Notes: a model not told the origin generated them from the letters alone. A DNA stretch of 8,869 nucleotides from Thermosulfurimonas sp. (GCA_015487645.1 WFPH01000148.1:1-8869), one strand, 5' to 3'. Counted from the first letter of the stretch, positions 1-6,413 are shown. Made by a program: numbers and translations.

Positions 1-144
1 CCCAAAATTCCGGAGGAGACGAAGGAAAGACTTCGGAAGCAATATGAGGAGCTTAATCCGGCGGAGTTGAGACGGAAGATTTTACACCTTCAGCAGAAAC
101 TTTTTAGTCTGGCCACTCCGGTTAAGGGGGTGGAATATGAATAG
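1..144 (+). CDS. C-terminal fragment of a probable DDE/integrase-core transposase (5' end missing)
   Basis: Reading frame 1 is open from the first base to a TAG at 142-144 and gives 47 residues, so the gene begins outside the window. The visible tail is hydrophilic and helical, with a YEELNPAELRRKI stretch (residues 16-28) followed by a short amphipathic segment ending in KLFSLAT. From memory, a 'LNPxxLRRxIxxLQ' helix closes many integrase-core (rve) transposases of the IS481/IS1202-like type, just after the catalytic domain. None of the catalytic D, D or E residues lies in the window, so activity cannot be judged. The repeats right after the stop codon support an IS end. The gene converges on the transporter gene. 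It could also be the tail of an unrelated DNA-binding protein. Confidence 0.55.
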   Translation, partial: PKIPEETKERLRKQYEELNPAELRRKILHLQQKLFSLATPVKGVEYE

Positions 145-198
145 ATTTTCTCGTGAGACAATGAATCCTATTTCGAATAGATTTTCTCGTGAGGCATT
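139..198 (+). repeat. Two direct repeats with 36-bp period, probable IS subterminal sites
   Basis: The 19-mer GAATAGATTTTCTCGTGAG occurs exactly at 139-157 and at 175-193. Extending each copy to 24 bases (139-162 and 175-198) adds only two mismatches (GACAAT versus GGCATT). The copies are separated by 12 bases. Copy 1 overlaps the last codon and stop of the transposase fragment; copy 2 reaches the stop codon of the minus-strand transporter gene (197-199). A short inverted repeat, CTATT-TCG-AATAG (168-180), spans the junction between the copies. Tandem repeats containing TGAGRCA at the end of a transposase gene suggest transposase-binding sites at the IS end. The repeat is seen directly; the function is inferred. 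Confidence 0.6.
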
Positions 199-1078
199 AG
201 GTAGGAAATAGATATTTGGCCGCTACCAAAAGGGTGGCCAGGAAAAGTCCCCATTTGATGGGACGCTCCGGAACGCGTCTCTGGACCCTAGCCCCGAAAT
301 AAGCTCCGAAAAGGCCTCCGAGACCGAAGAGGGCCCCTAAGAGCCAGTCCGGACGCGTGTGCGGCCCGGATCCGGGCCCCAAGGTGTAGAAAAACACCCC
401 GCAGAGGGAGGCCCCGAAGGTGGAGGCCAAGGTGGCCCCGGCCACAGCGTGCACCGGGAGATGAAGAATGGAGACCAGATAAGGGGCCAGGATGGCCCCA
501 CCTCCTATTCCGTAGGCCCCGCCGATAACCCCCACCAGGAAAGAGATCCCGATGACCGGGACCATAGGCACCCGGTAAGTCTCCTCTCCGAAGCGGAAAA
601 GGAGGTTCCCTCCCCTTCGGGGAAGAAAAACGATTCGGGCCTCGCGGGGGGCCGGGGAGGCGGCCCCTTGGCTCCTAAGGTCCTTTAGAATGCGCAGGGA
701 AAGATAAAGAAGCACCAGCCCCACCAAAGCCCGAAAACGCTCCGGAGAGGAAAAATAGTGAATCCGCAAAAGATATCCCGTAAAAAGCCCGGGGACGAGG
801 CCTGAGAGCATAAGAAGGGTTAGGGGATAATTAAAACGCTTTTCTCGGTAAAATCTTAAGAGGGCCGGCGGGATGGTGAAGAGGTTGTAAAGAAGATTGG
901 TGGCCGAGACCCCGGCCACGGTATAGTGTAGGATGGAAAACTGAAACGGAAGAAGTAGGAAGGCCCCGGTGACCCCTCCCATGACCCCCAAAAAGGCCAA
1001 AACAAAGGTCACCAGAGGCGGCAAAAAAATCCAGGTTTCGACCCCCGAGATGGGAAAGGTGATCTTCAAAAAGTCCAT
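197..1078 (-). CDS. TauE/SafE-family (DUF81) membrane transporter
   Basis: The product is a 293-residue polytopic inner-membrane protein of the TauE/SafE family, whose members export or import sulfite, sulfoacetate and other organosulfur or small anions. The substrate here cannot be told from sequence. It has the family's two-fold internal repeat. The first half has hydrophobic segments over about residues 15-50, 52-72, 83-104 and 113-130, with a glycine-rich GVMGGVTGAFLLLP motif (31-44). The second half starts near residue 172 with the matching GVIGGAYGIGGGAILAPY motif (183-200) and ends in a last helix at about 275-290. A charged, presumably cytoplasmic loop (about 132-170) joins the halves. 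Length is close to normal for the family. The start ATG (1076-1078) has only a weak AAGAAG upstream. The last codons and the TAA lie next to the IS repeats, so the extreme C-terminus may be altered, but all expected helices are present. Confidence 0.85.
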   Translation of the reverse strand: MDFLKITFPISGVETWIFLPPLVTFVLAFLGVMGGVTGAFLLLPFQFSILHYTVAGVSATNLLYNLFTIPPALLRFYREKRFNYPLTLLMLSGLVPGLFTGYLLRIHYFSSPERFRALVGLVLLYLSLRILKDLRSQGAASPAPREARIVFLPRRGGNLLFRFGEETYRVPMVPVIGISFLVGVIGGAYGIGGGAILAPYLVSILHLPVHAVAGATLASTFGASLCGVFFYTLGPGSGPHTRPDWLLGALFGLGGLFGAYFGARVQRRVPERPIKWGLFLATLLVAAKYLFPT

Positions 1079-1083
1079 AACTT

Positions 1084-1113
1084 CTTATATGGTATTAGGG
1101 CGCAGGCCGTAAA
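1084..1113 (-). promoter_or_regulatory. Possible sigma70-type promoter for the TauE/SafE gene
   Basis: On the minus strand TTTACG (1108-1113) and TATAAG (1084-1089) are separated by 18 bases, matching the -35 and -10 consensus at about 4 and 5 of 6 positions. Only five bases separate the -10 box from the ATG, so a transcript from here would start at or beside the start codon and be nearly leaderless. That would fit the poor ribosome binding site, but could equally mean the match is chance. It sits in the 47-bp divergent spacer. Confidence 0.2.
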
Positions 1114-1125
1114 GAGGAGGCCCTT

Positions 1126-2280
1126 ATGCTGGATTATTTTTTTTCGGAGGAGGAAAGGCTCCTGATAGATCTGGTCAACCGGATCGGGCGGGACTATATC
1201 GCTCCCCACGTCCGGGAGTGGGACGAAAATGAAGCCTATGACCTCCGCCCCATCAAGGCTCTGGCGCAGGCCGATCTTTTCGGCTTGGTCATTCCGGAAG
1301 AGTACGGGGGCCTAGGCTGGGGGACCATGGCCCTTTGCCTGGCCGTGGAACACCTCTCCAAATACTGCCCTGGGGTGGCCACGACCTACGCGGCCAGTTT
1401 CTTGGGGGCCTATCCCATCTTGCTTTTCGGTTCCAAGGCGCAGAAGGAAAAGTATCTTCCGGAAGTGGCCGCCGGACGCAAGCTATGTGCTTTTGCCCTT
1501 ACCGAACCCCAGGCTGGAAGCGATGCCGCGGCTATCCGCACCCGGGCGGAGCACGACGGGGAGCACTATGTGCTAAACGGGATTAAGCAATGGATCACCA
1601 ACGGGGGGATAGCGGACATCTATATCGTGATTGCCCTCACCGACCCCAAGAAAGGCGCCCGCGGGGCGAGTGCTTTCATCGTGGAGAAAGGGGATCCGGG
1701 GTTTGTGGTGGGCCGGAAGGAAAAGAAAATGGGGCTGCGCGCTTCGGTGACCACCGAACTTTTCTTCACCCACTGCCGGATCCCAAAGGATCGTCTTCTA
1801 GGTCGGGAGGGGCTCGGTTTCATCGTGGCCATGAAGACCTTGGACTACGCCCGGGTGGGGGTTGGGGCCCAGGCGGTAGGGCTGGCCCAGGGGGCTATGG
1901 AGCTGGCTCTGAAGCACGCTCGCACTCGGATCCAGTTCGGACAACCCATCTATAATTTTCAGGCCGTAAGCCACACGTTTGCGGAGATGGCCATGCGGAT
2001 CGAGGCCGCCCGGGCTCTGGTTTATCAAACCGCCCGGCACCTGGACTCCGGTGCCAAGGAGATCTCCGGGCCCTCGGCCATGGCCAAGGCCTTTGCCACG
2101 GACGTGGCCATGTGGGTGGCCGAACGGGCGGTCCAGATGATGGGAGGTTACGGTTATATGCGAGACTACGGAGCGGAAAAGTTCATGCGGGACGCCAAAT
2201 GTCTCCAGATCTATGAGGGGACCAACGAGATCCAGCGGAATGTCATCGCCCGCGAACTCCTTAAACACTATCGAGATTAG
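1126..2280 (+). CDS. Acyl-CoA dehydrogenase (short-chain/butyryl-CoA type)
   Basis: This is a 384-residue FAD-dependent acyl-CoA dehydrogenase, which interconverts acyl-CoA and trans-2-enoyl-CoA and passes electrons to or from ETF. The domains are in standard order: N-terminal helical domain (about 1-115), central beta domain with the flavin signature CAFALTEPQAGSD (121-133) and the WITNG segment (156-160), and C-terminal helical domain from about 230. That last domain carries RIQFGQPI (268-275) and MMGGYGYMRDY (328-338). The catalytic base is Glu364 in IYEGTNEIQ (362-370), the position used by short-chain and butyryl-CoA dehydrogenases. Length is typical of a soluble, single-domain enzyme. 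The start is well supported: AGGAGG at 1115-1120, five bases before the ATG. The stop codon overlaps the ribosome binding site of etfB, so it heads an acd-etfB-etfA operon. The exact chain length of the substrate cannot be fixed from sequence. Confidence 0.93.
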   Translation: MLDYFFSEEERLLIDLVNRIGRDYIAPHVREWDENEAYDLRPIKALAQADLFGLVIPEEYGGLGWGTMALCLAVEHLSKYCPGVATTYAASFLGAYPILLFGSKAQKEKYLPEVAAGRKLCAFALTEPQAGSDAAAIRTRAEHDGEHYVLNGIKQWITNGGIADIYIVIALTDPKKGARGASAFIVEKGDPGFVVGRKEKKMGLRASVTTELFFTHCRIPKDRLLGREGLGFIVAMKTLDYARVGVGAQAVGLAQGAMELALKHARTRIQFGQPIYNFQAVSHTFAEMAMRIEAARALVYQTARHLDSGAKEISGPSAMAKAFATDVAMWVAERAVQMMGGYGYMRDYGAEKFMRDAKCLQIYEGTNEIQRNVIARELLKHYRD

Positions 2281-2288
2281 GAGGCCTT

Positions 2289-3071
2289 ATGCACTTCATA
2301 GTCTGCCTCAAACCCGTGCCCAAGCCCGGAGCGGTAAAGGTGGATCCCGAAACTCACACCCTGAGGCGCGAGAGTGCGGAGCTGATCCTGAATCCGCCAG
2401 ATCTTTATGCCCTGGAGATGGCGGTAGCACTTAAGGAAAAACACGGAGGCAAGGTCACGGCCCTCATGATGGGGCCGCCGAACGCCGCAGATCTCCTGCG
2501 GGAGGCCTACGCCCTGGGAGCGGACGAGATGGTCCTCCTTTCGGATCGGGCCTTTGCCGGCTCGGACACCCTGGCCACCAGCTATGTCCTTTCGCAGGCC
2601 ATCCGCAAGCTCGAGCCCTACGATCTCGTCCTCATGGGCAAGGCCTCCATCGACGGAGAGACGGCCCAGGTGGGGCCGGAGACCGCCGCCTGGCTGAAAC
2701 AACCGAGCCTCACCCAGGTGAAGGCTCTATGGCCCGAAGATGGGCTATGGGTGGCGGTGAGATTTTTTGAGGGCTTCGAGGAGGAAGTGGAGTTTCGGGG
2801 GCCGGCGGTGATTACCGTGGAGCCCGAGGTCAATGAACCGCGTCCCCCATCGCTCAAGAGGATGCTCGCGGTGAGAGCGCTTGAACCGCGGGTTCTTTCG
2901 GCTGAGGATTTGGATTGCAACCTGGAAAAGACCGGGCTTGCGGGCTCTCCCACGCAGGTGCTGGGGGTCTTCACCCCTTCCTACGATCGGGAGAGGGAGG
3001 TCCTGACCGGGGAGGCCGAGGAGGTGGTCGAGAAGCTGGTCTCTCTCCTCAGGACACGGGGTTTAATCTAG
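2289..3071 (+). CDS. etfB: Electron transfer flavoprotein, beta subunit
   Basis: The 260-residue product is the small subunit of the cytoplasmic ETF heterodimer, the redox partner of the acyl-CoA dehydrogenase encoded just upstream. It starts with the classic MxxxVCLKPVPxP strand (residues 1-13) and has the adenine-nucleotide/flavin site SDRAFAGSDTLATS (85-98). This is followed by GKxxIDGETAQVGPE (117-131), then NEPRPPSLK (182-190) and the C-terminal GSPTQVxxxFTP segment (219-230) that wraps onto the alpha subunit. The IDGxTAQVGPE loop resembles NADH-using, electron-bifurcating ETFs of butyrate-type anaerobes rather than the DDDxNQTxQ loop of mitochondrial-type ETF. By contrast, the NEPR segment is like canonical ETFs. 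AGGAGG (2279-2284) overlaps the end of acd and sets the ATG five bases on. Confidence 0.93.
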   Translation: MHFIVCLKPVPKPGAVKVDPETHTLRRESAELILNPPDLYALEMAVALKEKHGGKVTALMMGPPNAADLLREAYALGADEMVLLSDRAFAGSDTLATSYVLSQAIRKLEPYDLVLMGKASIDGETAQVGPETAAWLKQPSLTQVKALWPEDGLWVAVRFFEGFEEEVEFRGPAVITVEPEVNEPRPPSLKRMLAVRALEPRVLSAEDLDCNLEKTGLAGSPTQVLGVFTPSYDREREVLTGEAEEVVEKLVSLLRTRGLI

Positions 3072-3080
3072 GAGGCTGCT

Positions 3081-4064
3081 ATGGGTGGTTTCTGGATCTA
3101 CGGGCAGTGGCAGGAAGGGCGCTTTCATCCGGTGGTTTACGAACTTCTTTCGGTGGCCCGGAGACTTAAACCGGCCCTGAAAGAAAAGATCGTGGTGGTG
3201 GTGCTCGGCCCGGAAGACCGGCGGGAGGAAGCCCGAGAGCTTTTGCGTTACGGGGCCGAGGAGGTCCTTTTCTTCGTGCATCCGGATCTGGGCTATTTCA
3301 GGGACGATCTCTACTCCGAGGTCCTCTCCGAGGCCGTGGCCGAGAGAAAACCCGCCGTCTTCCTTTTCGGGGCTACCGCCGAGGGCCAGGCTCTGGCCCC
3401 GAGAGTGGCCGGGGCCCTCGGCCTCGGTCTTACGGCCCACTGTACGGCTTTTGAGGTGGACGAGGAGGGTCGGCTGCTTCAGATCCGGCCTTCTTTCGGG
3501 GAAAACATCATGGCCCGCATTGTCTCTAAAACCCGTCCCCAGATGGCCACCGTGAAGCCCGGGGTCTTTTCCAAGGCGGAACCCGTGGATGAACCTGAAG
3601 GGGTCCTTGAGGAGGTCAAACTTGCGGCGGTGCCGGGGAGCGCTCTCCGTCGGCGGGTGGTGCGCACTCTTCCCCGGAAAGAAAGTCCCCTTTCCCGGGC
3701 CAGGGTGGTGGTGGCCGGAGGGCGGGGACTTCTCAGGCGGGAGAACTTCGATCAACTTTTTGAATTGGCCGAACTTCTTGGCGGAGCGGTAGGGGCTACG
3801 CGGCCGGTTTGCCACCTGGGCTGGATCTCCGAAGATCACATGATCGGGGTCTCAGGGGAGACCGTGTCTCCCAAACTCTATATCGGTTTCGGAATCTCCG
3901 GCGCCCTTCAGCACACGGTGGGAATCGAGGGAGCGGAGGTGGTAGTCGCGGTGAACTCCGACCCGGAAGCCCCTCTCATGAAGCGGGCGGACATCGCCGT
4001 GGTGGGCGACGCCACCCGGATCCTTCCCCTTCTCATCCGGAGAATACGGGAATTGAAGGGTTAG
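3081..4064 (+). CDS. etfA: Electron transfer flavoprotein, alpha subunit
   Basis: The 327-residue product is the large ETF subunit. The N-terminal alpha/beta domain (about 1-195) pairs with EtfB and includes LFGATAEGQALAPRVA (95-110) and the RPQMATVKPGVF strand (152-163). The C-terminal FAD domain (about 206-327) starts with VVVAGGRGL (209-217) and continues with GGAVGATRP (234-242), GVSGETVSPKLY (256-267), GISGALQH (271-278), AVNSDPEAPL (290-299) and VVGDA (307-311), the usual FAD contacts in order. Two positions differ from the commonest forms: GATR instead of GASR and GVSG instead of GQTG; both keep a hydroxyl residue. Length is normal. AGGAGG (3070-3075) overlaps the etfB stop, five bases before the ATG. 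With etfB and acd upstream it makes a complete acyl-CoA dehydrogenase/ETF module. No membrane ETF:quinone oxidoreductase or ferredoxin gene is in the window. Confidence 0.93.
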   Translation: MGGFWIYGQWQEGRFHPVVYELLSVARRLKPALKEKIVVVVLGPEDRREEARELLRYGAEEVLFFVHPDLGYFRDDLYSEVLSEAVAERKPAVFLFGATAEGQALAPRVAGALGLGLTAHCTAFEVDEEGRLLQIRPSFGENIMARIVSKTRPQMATVKPGVFSKAEPVDEPEGVLEEVKLAAVPGSALRRRVVRTLPRKESPLSRARVVVAGGRGLLRRENFDQLFELAELLGGAVGATRPVCHLGWISEDHMIGVSGETVSPKLYIGFGISGALQHTVGIEGAEVVVAVNSDPEAPLMKRADIAVVGDATRILPLLIRRIRELKG

Positions 4065-4068
4065 CCGT

Positions 4069-4088
4069 GTTTGTTTTTTCAAACAAAC
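4069..4088. promoter_or_regulatory. Perfect 8-bp-arm palindrome between etfA and fabG, possible operator
   Basis: GTTTGTTT (4069-4076) and AAACAAAC (4081-4088) are exact reverse complements around the four bases TTTC. This AT-rich island lies in the 45-bp gap between the etfA stop and the fabG start, in a GC-rich neighbourhood. Symmetric sites of about 20 bp are typical of dimeric repressors. As RNA it would fold only into a weak A-U stem. It is not followed by a run of T, so it does not look like an intrinsic terminator. No regulator gene is in the window. Confidence 0.4.
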
Positions 4089-4097
4089 TCCAAGGGG

Positions 4098-4103
4098 AGG
4101 AGG
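4098..4103 (+). promoter_or_regulatory. Ribosome binding site that fixes the fabG start
   Basis: AGGAGG lies within a longer purine run (4092-4104) and is six bases upstream of the ATG at 4110. It favours that ATG over the in-frame TTG at 4071. The TTG would add 13 residues of non-family sequence and would place the palindrome inside the coding region. Confidence 0.85.
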
Positions 4104-4109
4104 GTTCTC

Positions 4110-4850
4110 ATGGAGCTTGAGGGCAAGGTGGCTCTGGTCACCGGAGCTTCTCGAGGGATAGGTCGGGCGATAGCGGTGGAGCTGGCCCGGGCCGGGGCCG
4201 AGGTGGCGGTAAACTTTGCGGCTTCCGAGGATGCGGCCCGGGAAGTGGCCTCGGAGATCGAGGCCCTGGGGCGGAAGGCGTATCTGGTGAAGTTTGATGT
4301 CGCCGAGCCCGAGGGGGTGGCCCAGGGAGTGAAAGAGGTGGAAGAAACCTTCGGCCGGATCGACATCCTGGTCAACAATGCCGGGATCACCCGGGACGGG
4401 CTTCTCGTGCGGATGAAAGAGGAGGACTGGGAGCGCGTTCTTTCCGTGAACCTTAAGGGGGCCTTTCTAGTCACCAAGGCCGTGATTCCCGGCATGATGA
4501 AAAGACGTTGGGGACGGATCATTAATGTTTCTTCCGTGGTAGCCTTTTCGGGAAATCCCGGGCAGAGCAACTATGCGGCCTCCAAGGCCGGTCTGGTGGG
4601 CTTTTCCCGCTCGTTGGCCCTGGAGGTGGCCCGGAGGGGGATCACGGTAAATGTAGTGGCTCCGGGTTTCATTGAGACCGACATGACCGCCGCCCTTCCG
4701 GAGAAGGCCCGGGAGGCTCTTCTCTCTCAGGTTCCCATGGGCCGGGCCGGGACCCCCGAAGAAGTGGCCCACGCGGTGGTCTTCCTGGCCTCGGATAAGG
4801 CCTCGTATATCACCGGCACGGTCCTTCATGTGAACGGAGGGCTGTGGTAA
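4110..4850 (+). CDS. fabG: 3-oxoacyl-ACP reductase (FabG)
   Basis: From the ATG at 4110 the product is 246 residues, the normal FabG length. It is a short-chain dehydrogenase/reductase that reduces 3-oxoacyl-ACP to (R)-3-hydroxyacyl-ACP with NADPH in the cytoplasmic type II fatty-acid synthase. The Rossmann signature TGASRGIG is at 11-18 and NNAG at 89-92. The catalytic tetrad is complete: Asn114, Ser142, Tyr155 and Lys159 (Tyr and Lys in YAASK). PGFIETDM (185-192) and the C-terminal GTVLHVNGGLW (236-246) match the family's substrate loop and dimer tail. The neighbours acpP and fabF confirm a fatty-acid role rather than a generic SDR. It follows the acd-etfBA operon on the same strand and may be read from it. 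Confidence 0.94.
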   Translation: MELEGKVALVTGASRGIGRAIAVELARAGAEVAVNFAASEDAAREVASEIEALGRKAYLVKFDVAEPEGVAQGVKEVEETFGRIDILVNNAGITRDGLLVRMKEEDWERVLSVNLKGAFLVTKAVIPGMMKRRWGRIINVSSVVAFSGNPGQSNYAASKAGLVGFSRSLALEVARRGITVNVVAPGFIETDMTAALPEKAREALLSQVPMGRAGTPEEVAHAVVFLASDKASYITGTVLHVNGGLW

Positions 4851-4856
4851 AACGCC

Positions 4857-4884
4857 TTGAAATTTCGGGAAAATACGCTAAAAG
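4857..4884 (+). promoter_or_regulatory. Possible sigma70-type promoter upstream of acpP
   Basis: TTGAAA (4857-4862) is followed after 16 bases by TAAAAG (4879-4884), matching the -35 and -10 consensus at about five and four of six positions. It sits in a 69-bp AT-rich gap, one of the few real spacers in the gene cluster. A separate acpP promoter is plausible because acyl carrier protein is needed in far greater amounts than the enzymes beside it. The match is by eye only. Confidence 0.3.
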
Positions 4885-4886
4885 CA

Positions 4887-4902
4887 AGCCAAGTTTGTGG
4901 CT
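4887..4902. repeat. Small palindrome just upstream of the acpP ribosome binding site
   Basis: AGCCA (4887-4891) and TGGCT (4898-4902) are exact reverse complements around AGTTTG. The site lies directly after the possible -10 box and before the AAGGAGGT ribosome binding site (4907-4914). It could be an operator half-site pair or a small 5'-leader hairpin, but a 5-bp arm can occur by chance. Confidence 0.25.
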
Positions 4903-4919
4903 GAAAAAGGAGGTGTCCC

Positions 4920-5156
4920 ATGTCTGTAGAGGAAAAGGTCATCAAGATCATCGCCGAGAAGCTTAATGTTTCCGAAGACCAGGTTAAGCCCGAGGCCTCC
5001 TTCGTGGACGATCTGGGGGCGGATTCGCTGGATCTGGTCGAGCTGGTGATGGCCATGGAGGAGGAGTTTGGGATGGAGATCTCGGATGAGGAGGCCGAGA
5101 AACTGCGTACGGTGGGGGATGTGTTAAACTACGTCAAAGAGCGGGTCAAGGAATAA
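4920..5156 (+). CDS. acpP: Acyl carrier protein
   Basis: This 78-residue acidic protein is the carrier that holds the growing acyl chain on a 4'-phosphopantetheine arm. The attachment serine is Ser36 in the invariant DSL of LGADSLDLVELVMAMEEEF (about 32-50). The four-helix ACP pattern and the length are standard. A strong AAGGAGGT (4907-4914) lies five bases before the ATG, in keeping with high expression. It sits between fabG and fabF, the commonest bacterial arrangement. Confidence 0.97.
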   Translation: MSVEEKVIKIIAEKLNVSEDQVKPEASFVDDLGADSLDLVELVMAMEEEFGMEISDEEAEKLRTVGDVLNYVKERVKE

Positions 5157-5174
5157 GAGACGGGAGATTTTTCC

Positions 5175-6413
5175 ATGAAAAGACGGGTGGTGGTCACGGG
5201 TCTGGGGGCCATTTCTCCGCTGGGGATCGGCGTGGAGGAAACCTGGAGGAAGGCCGTTTCCGGAGACTCCGGCATTGGCCCCATTACGAAGTTCGACGCC
5301 TCTAACCTTCCAGTGCGTATTGCCGGCGAGGTGAAAGGGTTCTCCCCGGAAGAGTTTATGGACCGCAAGCTCGCCTCACGGGTGGATGTCTTTATCCAGT
5401 ACGCCATCGCCGCCACCCGTATGGCCCTCGCCGATGCAGGGCTTCCGGAGGCCGATCTTGGTCCGCGGGCGGGAGTGATCATCGGGGTAGGCATGGGTGG
5501 GATGGGAGTGGTGGAGCAGTACACCCTGGTGCTGCGAGAAAGAGGCTGGCGCCGGGTAACGCCTTTTTTCATCCCCATGGTCATTCCCAACATGGCCGCG
5601 GGGCAGGTGGCCATCCTCTTCGGGGCTACCGGGCCGAATACCGCGGTGTGCACGGCCTGTGCGGCGGGAAATCACGCCATCGGTGAGGCCTTCCGGCTCA
5701 TCCGGGAGGGGCTTGCGGACCTCATGATCTGCGGGGGAACGGAAAGCCTTATCACTCCGCTTTCGGTGAGCGGTTTTGCGGTCATGAAGGCCCTTTCCAC
5801 CCGAAACGACGAGCCCGAGAAGGCCAGCCGACCGTTCGACGCCAAGCGAGACGGGTTTGTGATGGCCGAGGGCTGTGGGATCCTGGTGCTGGAGTCCTTA
5901 GAACACGCCAGGGCCCGCGGGGCCCGGATCTATGCCGAACTTGCGGGCTACGGTCTTACGGCCGACGCCCATCACATGACCGCACCCCATCCCGAGGGCG
6001 AGGGCGCGGCCCGCTGCATGGAGATGGCCCTGGAGGATGCCGGCATTCCCCCGGAGGAGGTGGACTACATCAACGCCCACGGAACAAGTACTCCGCTTAA
6101 CGATGCCGCAGAGACCAGGGCCATAAAACGCGTTTTCGGAAATCATGCCTATAAGCTGGCCGTCTCCTCTACTAAATCCATGACCGGGCACCTTCTGGGG
6201 GGAGCCGGGGGACTCGAGGCCGTCCTTACGGTGAAGACCGTGTATGAGGACCTCATTCCTCCCACCATCAACTATGAGGAGCCGGATCCGGAGTGTGATC
6301 TGGATTATGTGCCCAACGAGGCCCGAAGGGCCCGGGTGCGGGTGGCTATATCCAACGCCTTCGGCTTCGGGGGGACCAACGCGGTCTTAGTCTTCAAAAA
6401 ATACGAGGAGTAA
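5175..6413 (+). CDS. fabF: Beta-ketoacyl-ACP synthase II (FabF)
   Basis: The 412-residue product is a condensing enzyme of the thiolase fold that elongates acyl-ACP with malonyl-ACP. The Cys-His-His triad is present: Cys162 in TACAAG (160-165), His302 in NAHGTSTP (300-307) and His339 in KSMTGHLLGGAGG (334-346), with the conserved Lys334. The C-terminal gate loop NAFGFGGTN (394-402) is intact, and the N-terminal VVVTGLGAISPLG (5-17) is typical. The length matches KAS II rather than KAS III, and acpP directly upstream supports FabF. The ribosome binding site is modest (GGGAG at about 5162-5166, eight bases from the ATG), and the gap from acpP is only 18 bases. Confidence 0.95.
   Translation: MKRRVVVTGLGAISPLGIGVEETWRKAVSGDSGIGPITKFDASNLPVRIAGEVKGFSPEEFMDRKLASRVDVFIQYAIAATRMALADAGLPEADLGPRAGVIIGVGMGGMGVVEQYTLVLRERGWRRVTPFFIPMVIPNMAAGQVAILFGATGPNTAVCTACAAGNHAIGEAFRLIREGLADLMICGGTESLITPLSVSGFAVMKALSTRNDEPEKASRPFDAKRDGFVMAEGCGILVLESLEHARARGARIYAELAGYGLTADAHHMTAPHPEGEGAARCMEMALEDAGIPPEEVDYINAHGTSTPLNDAAETRAIKRVFGNHAYKLAVSSTKSMTGHLLGGAGGLEAVLTVKTVYEDLIPPTINYEEPDPECDLDYVPNEARRARVRVAISNAFGFGGTNAVLVFKKYEE

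Larger units (their letters stand above)
1..198 (+). mobile_element. Right-end remnant of an insertion sequence
   Basis: This interval joins the transposase tail with the two direct repeats and is visibly more AT-rich than the rest of the window. The outer IS boundary is probably near 196-199, where the repeat similarity stops, but no target-site duplication can be tested because the left end is outside the window. The element lies downstream of, and convergent to, the transporter gene and may have supplied that gene's stop codon. Confidence 0.5.

Noticed and set aside
139..198. A CRISPR-like pattern of short repeats with 36-bp periodicity.
   Set aside because: There are only two copies, the gap between them is 12 bases, and the first copy overlaps the end of a transposase gene.
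1798..2268. A 156-codon minus-strand reading frame opposite the acyl-CoA dehydrogenase.
   Set aside because: It lies wholly within a well-conserved gene, has low-complexity composition and lacks a convincing ribosome binding site or domain.
3063..3839. A 258-codon minus-strand reading frame opposite etfA.
   Set aside because: It is antisense to a clear etfA. Its composition is rich in Pro, Gly, His and Arg without any recognisable domain, as expected from the shadow of a GC-rich gene.
4069..4088. An intrinsic terminator after etfA.
   Set aside because: The stem is A-T rich and weak, and no T-run follows it on either strand; the T-run is inside the 5' arm and loop.
4071..4109. An upstream TTG start that would lengthen FabG by 13 residues.
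   Set aside because: It lacks a ribosome binding site at the right distance and adds non-family residues, while the ATG at 4110 has AGGAGG six bases before it.
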